Source of the DNA: DATJSN01 sp035504095
GTDB lineage: Bacteria > Planctomycetota > Phycisphaerae > WQYP01
DNA: 64,000 nt
Direction: 5' to 3'
Assembly: GCA_035504095.1 (NCBI GenBank)
Contig: DATJSN010000001.1
Location: 1-64,000, forward strand
Shown here: piece after piece, positions 62,690 through 64,000 of the stretch
Numbering within the stretch: position 1 is the first letter of the stretch
Layout of the letters: each line of letters starts with the position of its first letter
Notes under the pieces: model-generated
The model's input: the letters and a program-made list of their open reading frames with translations, nothing else
Told to the model about the DNA's origin: nothing
Databases searched by the model: none
Program-made: the position numbers and the translations under genes

Positions 62690-64000
62690 ATGCAGCCAAA
62701 TCAATATCTTCAAACCGCCTGGTACGATCCGTCCTTTAAGTGGGATTGGCGCACCGCCAGCCATCTGATGAATCGTGCAGGTTTCAGCGGCACGGCCCAG
62801 GAAATCGACCAGCTTGTGGCTCTTGGGCCGCTGGATGCAATACAGCATCTGATTTATTACCAGAGCATTCCCGACTCGTCCCCCTACATGCAGTTTGGCG
62901 CTATCTCCGACATCGATATAGGTGACTTTCGCCAGATTCGTTTCTTCAGAGATCTTACGCCCGATGAACGCCGGGAATTCCTGCTTTTAAAACTGGCCGC
63001 CGGAGCCGGCAAAATGGACGACATGCGTTGCTGGTGGCTCAATCGCATGGTGCAGACCAAACGTCCGTTGGAAGAAAAAATGACGCTCCTCTGGCACGGC
63101 CTGTTTGTCAGTGCTTTCATGGACGTGCAAAACGCCTATCACATGTATTTACAAAATGAATTGTTCCGCCGGTTTGCCGTTGGAAACGTTCAGGATTTAA
63201 CTCTTCAGGTCAGCAAAGACCCGGCCATGCTCCGTTATCTGAACAATAATCAGAATGTGCGCGGCCACCCCAATGAAAACTACGCCCGTGAATTGATGGA
63301 ATTATTTACCATGGGCATCGGAAATTACACCGAAGACGACGTGCGAGAATCTGCCCGGGCATGGACCGGCTGGACCTTTGTCGGCGACAACTTTGTCTTC
63401 AACGATTTTCAGCACGATTATGGTGAAAAAACGTTTTTGGGCCAGACGGGTAATTTCAACGGTCAGGACATCGTGGAGATCATCTTCCAGCAGCCTGCAA
63501 CGCCCAGGCATTTTGCCCTCAAACTTTTGCAATTCTTCGGTTCCGATGAGCCTGCACCGCCCGAGCTTGTTTTGGCGCTGGGGCAAACCTTCCAGGACGA
63601 GAACTGGGAAATGGCGCCGGTTTTGCAAAAGCTTTTTTCCAGCACCTGGTTTTATTCTGAACCGGTCATGCGCAGCAAAGTCAAAACGCCTGCCGAACTC
63701 GTCGTCGGATCGCTGCGGAAACTCAATGGCTCATCGCCCAATCCGCAGGCTTTGCTCTTTAGCATGCAAATGATGGGACAGGAACTTTTCGAAGCGCCAA
63801 ACGTCGGCGGCTGGCCCGTAGGTAAAAACTGGATCAATACCAGCACGCTCTTTGCCCGTTATGATATGCCCGCATTTTTGGTTACCGGCCGACGACCGAT
63901 TATTCCCGGTTCGGCATGGAACGATAACTCTCCCGCGTTACAGGAATTCAATACCCAATACAGCCCGGAACTCCAGCTCGCCCAGGCCGGAGCCTCCACC
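62690..64000 (+). CDS. DUF1800 family protein (3' partial)
   Basis: 437 codons from the ATG at 62690 (GAGG just upstream; an ATG four codons earlier is also possible) to the window edge, with no stop. DUF1800 signatures: WRTASHLMNRAGFSGTAQEIDQL, MTLLWHGLFVSAFMD, NENYARELMELFTMG (the family fingerprint), ESARAWTGW, GQDIVEIIFQQPAT and GGWPVGKNWINTSTLFAR. In planctomycetes this gene usually precedes a DUF1501 gene, which would lie outside the window. Function of the family is unknown; it is thought to be exported or membrane-associated. Confidence 0.9.
   Translation, partial: MQPNQYLQTAWYDPSFKWDWRTASHLMNRAGFSGTAQEIDQLVALGPLDAIQHLIYYQSIPDSSPYMQFGAISDIDIGDFRQIRFFRDLTPDERREFLLLKLAAGAGKMDDMRCWWLNRMVQTKRPLEEKMTLLWHGLFVSAFMDVQNAYHMYLQNELFRRFAVGNVQDLTLQVSKDPAMLRYLNNNQNVRGHPNENYARELMELFTMGIGNYTEDDVRESARAWTGWTFVGDNFVFNDFQHDYGEKTFLGQTGNFNGQDIVEIIFQQPATPRHFALKLLQFFGSDEPAPPELVLALGQTFQDENWEMAPVLQKLFSSTWFYSEPVMRSKVKTPAELVVGSLRKLNGSSPNPQALLFSMQMMGQELFEAPNVGGWPVGKNWINTSTLFARYDMPAFLVTGRRPIIPGSAWNDNSPALQEFNTQYSPELQLAQAGAST

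Overview
The window is bacterial and most resembles a planctomycete, probably of the Phycisphaerae type. The pointers are family markers: a LEPR-XLL surface protein (32030), a PEP-CTERM protein (19722), HAF- and GloVer-repeat secreted proteins, a MoxR / von Willebrand A / giant coiled-coil operon, ECF sigma factors with membrane-anchored C-terminal extensions, a DUF1800 protein, an iodothyronine-deiodinase-like protein and many lipoproteins. No ribosomal marker is present, so the taxonomic call is an inference.

Layout. 1-5.1 kb: molybdenum cofactor block, with a fused molybdate permease/ATPase (modBC, cut by the window edge) converging on moaA-moaD-moaE-moeA-moaC-mogA on the minus strand. A 278-bp non-coding element with matching inverted ends sits between moaE and moeA. 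5.3-15.9 kb: minus-strand operon moxR, HAF-repeat protein, VWA/GATase-like membrane protein, 1397-residue Gln-rich membrane protein, squalene-cyclase-like toroid protein. 16-21.9 kb: a lipoprotein, a GloVer-repeat protein, a PTS IIA protein, a PEP-CTERM protein and a fatty-acid desaturase. 22-24.3 kb: gene-poor and repeat-rich, with tRNA-Pro(CGG), a 143-bp tandem repeat built from its 3' end, dispersed short repeats and a GNAT acetyltransferase.

24.4-34.3 kb is the most unusual part. Two tandem ECF sigma factors share their sigma region and transmembrane linker but carry unrelated outer domains: HAF + SLBB-like + LRR in one, a lipoprotein-sorting-like domain in the other. Around them lie an LRR remnant, a Sel1-repeat protein, a broken LEPR-XLL protein, and a free LRR protein that shares its start region with the Sel1 gene and its LRR cap with the first sigma factor. 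It looks like a locus where signal peptides, sensors and repeat domains are being shuffled.

34.3-36.6 kb is an AT-richer accessory islet with a divergent pair: a RES-like protein and an uncharacterised protein, possibly HEPN-like. 36.7-43.6 kb holds a YahK-type alcohol dehydrogenase, a retropepsin/PDZ lipoprotein, a rhodanese-CMD pair divergent from an ArsR regulator, a PAP2 phosphatase and a GT39 glycosyltransferase. 43.8-47.4 kb holds dnaK, a DUF971 protein, a lipoprotein and nrdR. 47.7-56.8 kb holds secreted proteins (a beta-propeller protein, a deiodinase-like protein lacking its catalytic residue, a GH35 beta-galactosidase, an SGNH hydrolase). 56.9-64 kb holds two NfeD-type proteins, endonuclease IV, a fused AroD-AroE, thymidylate kinase and the start of a DUF1800 protein.

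The coordinated groups visible are cofactor synthesis with molybdate import, the MoxR/VWA envelope operon, the ArsR-controlled rhodanese/CMD pair, and the nfeD-nfeD-nfo-aroDE run. The rest reads as single genes with frequent intergenic repeats.
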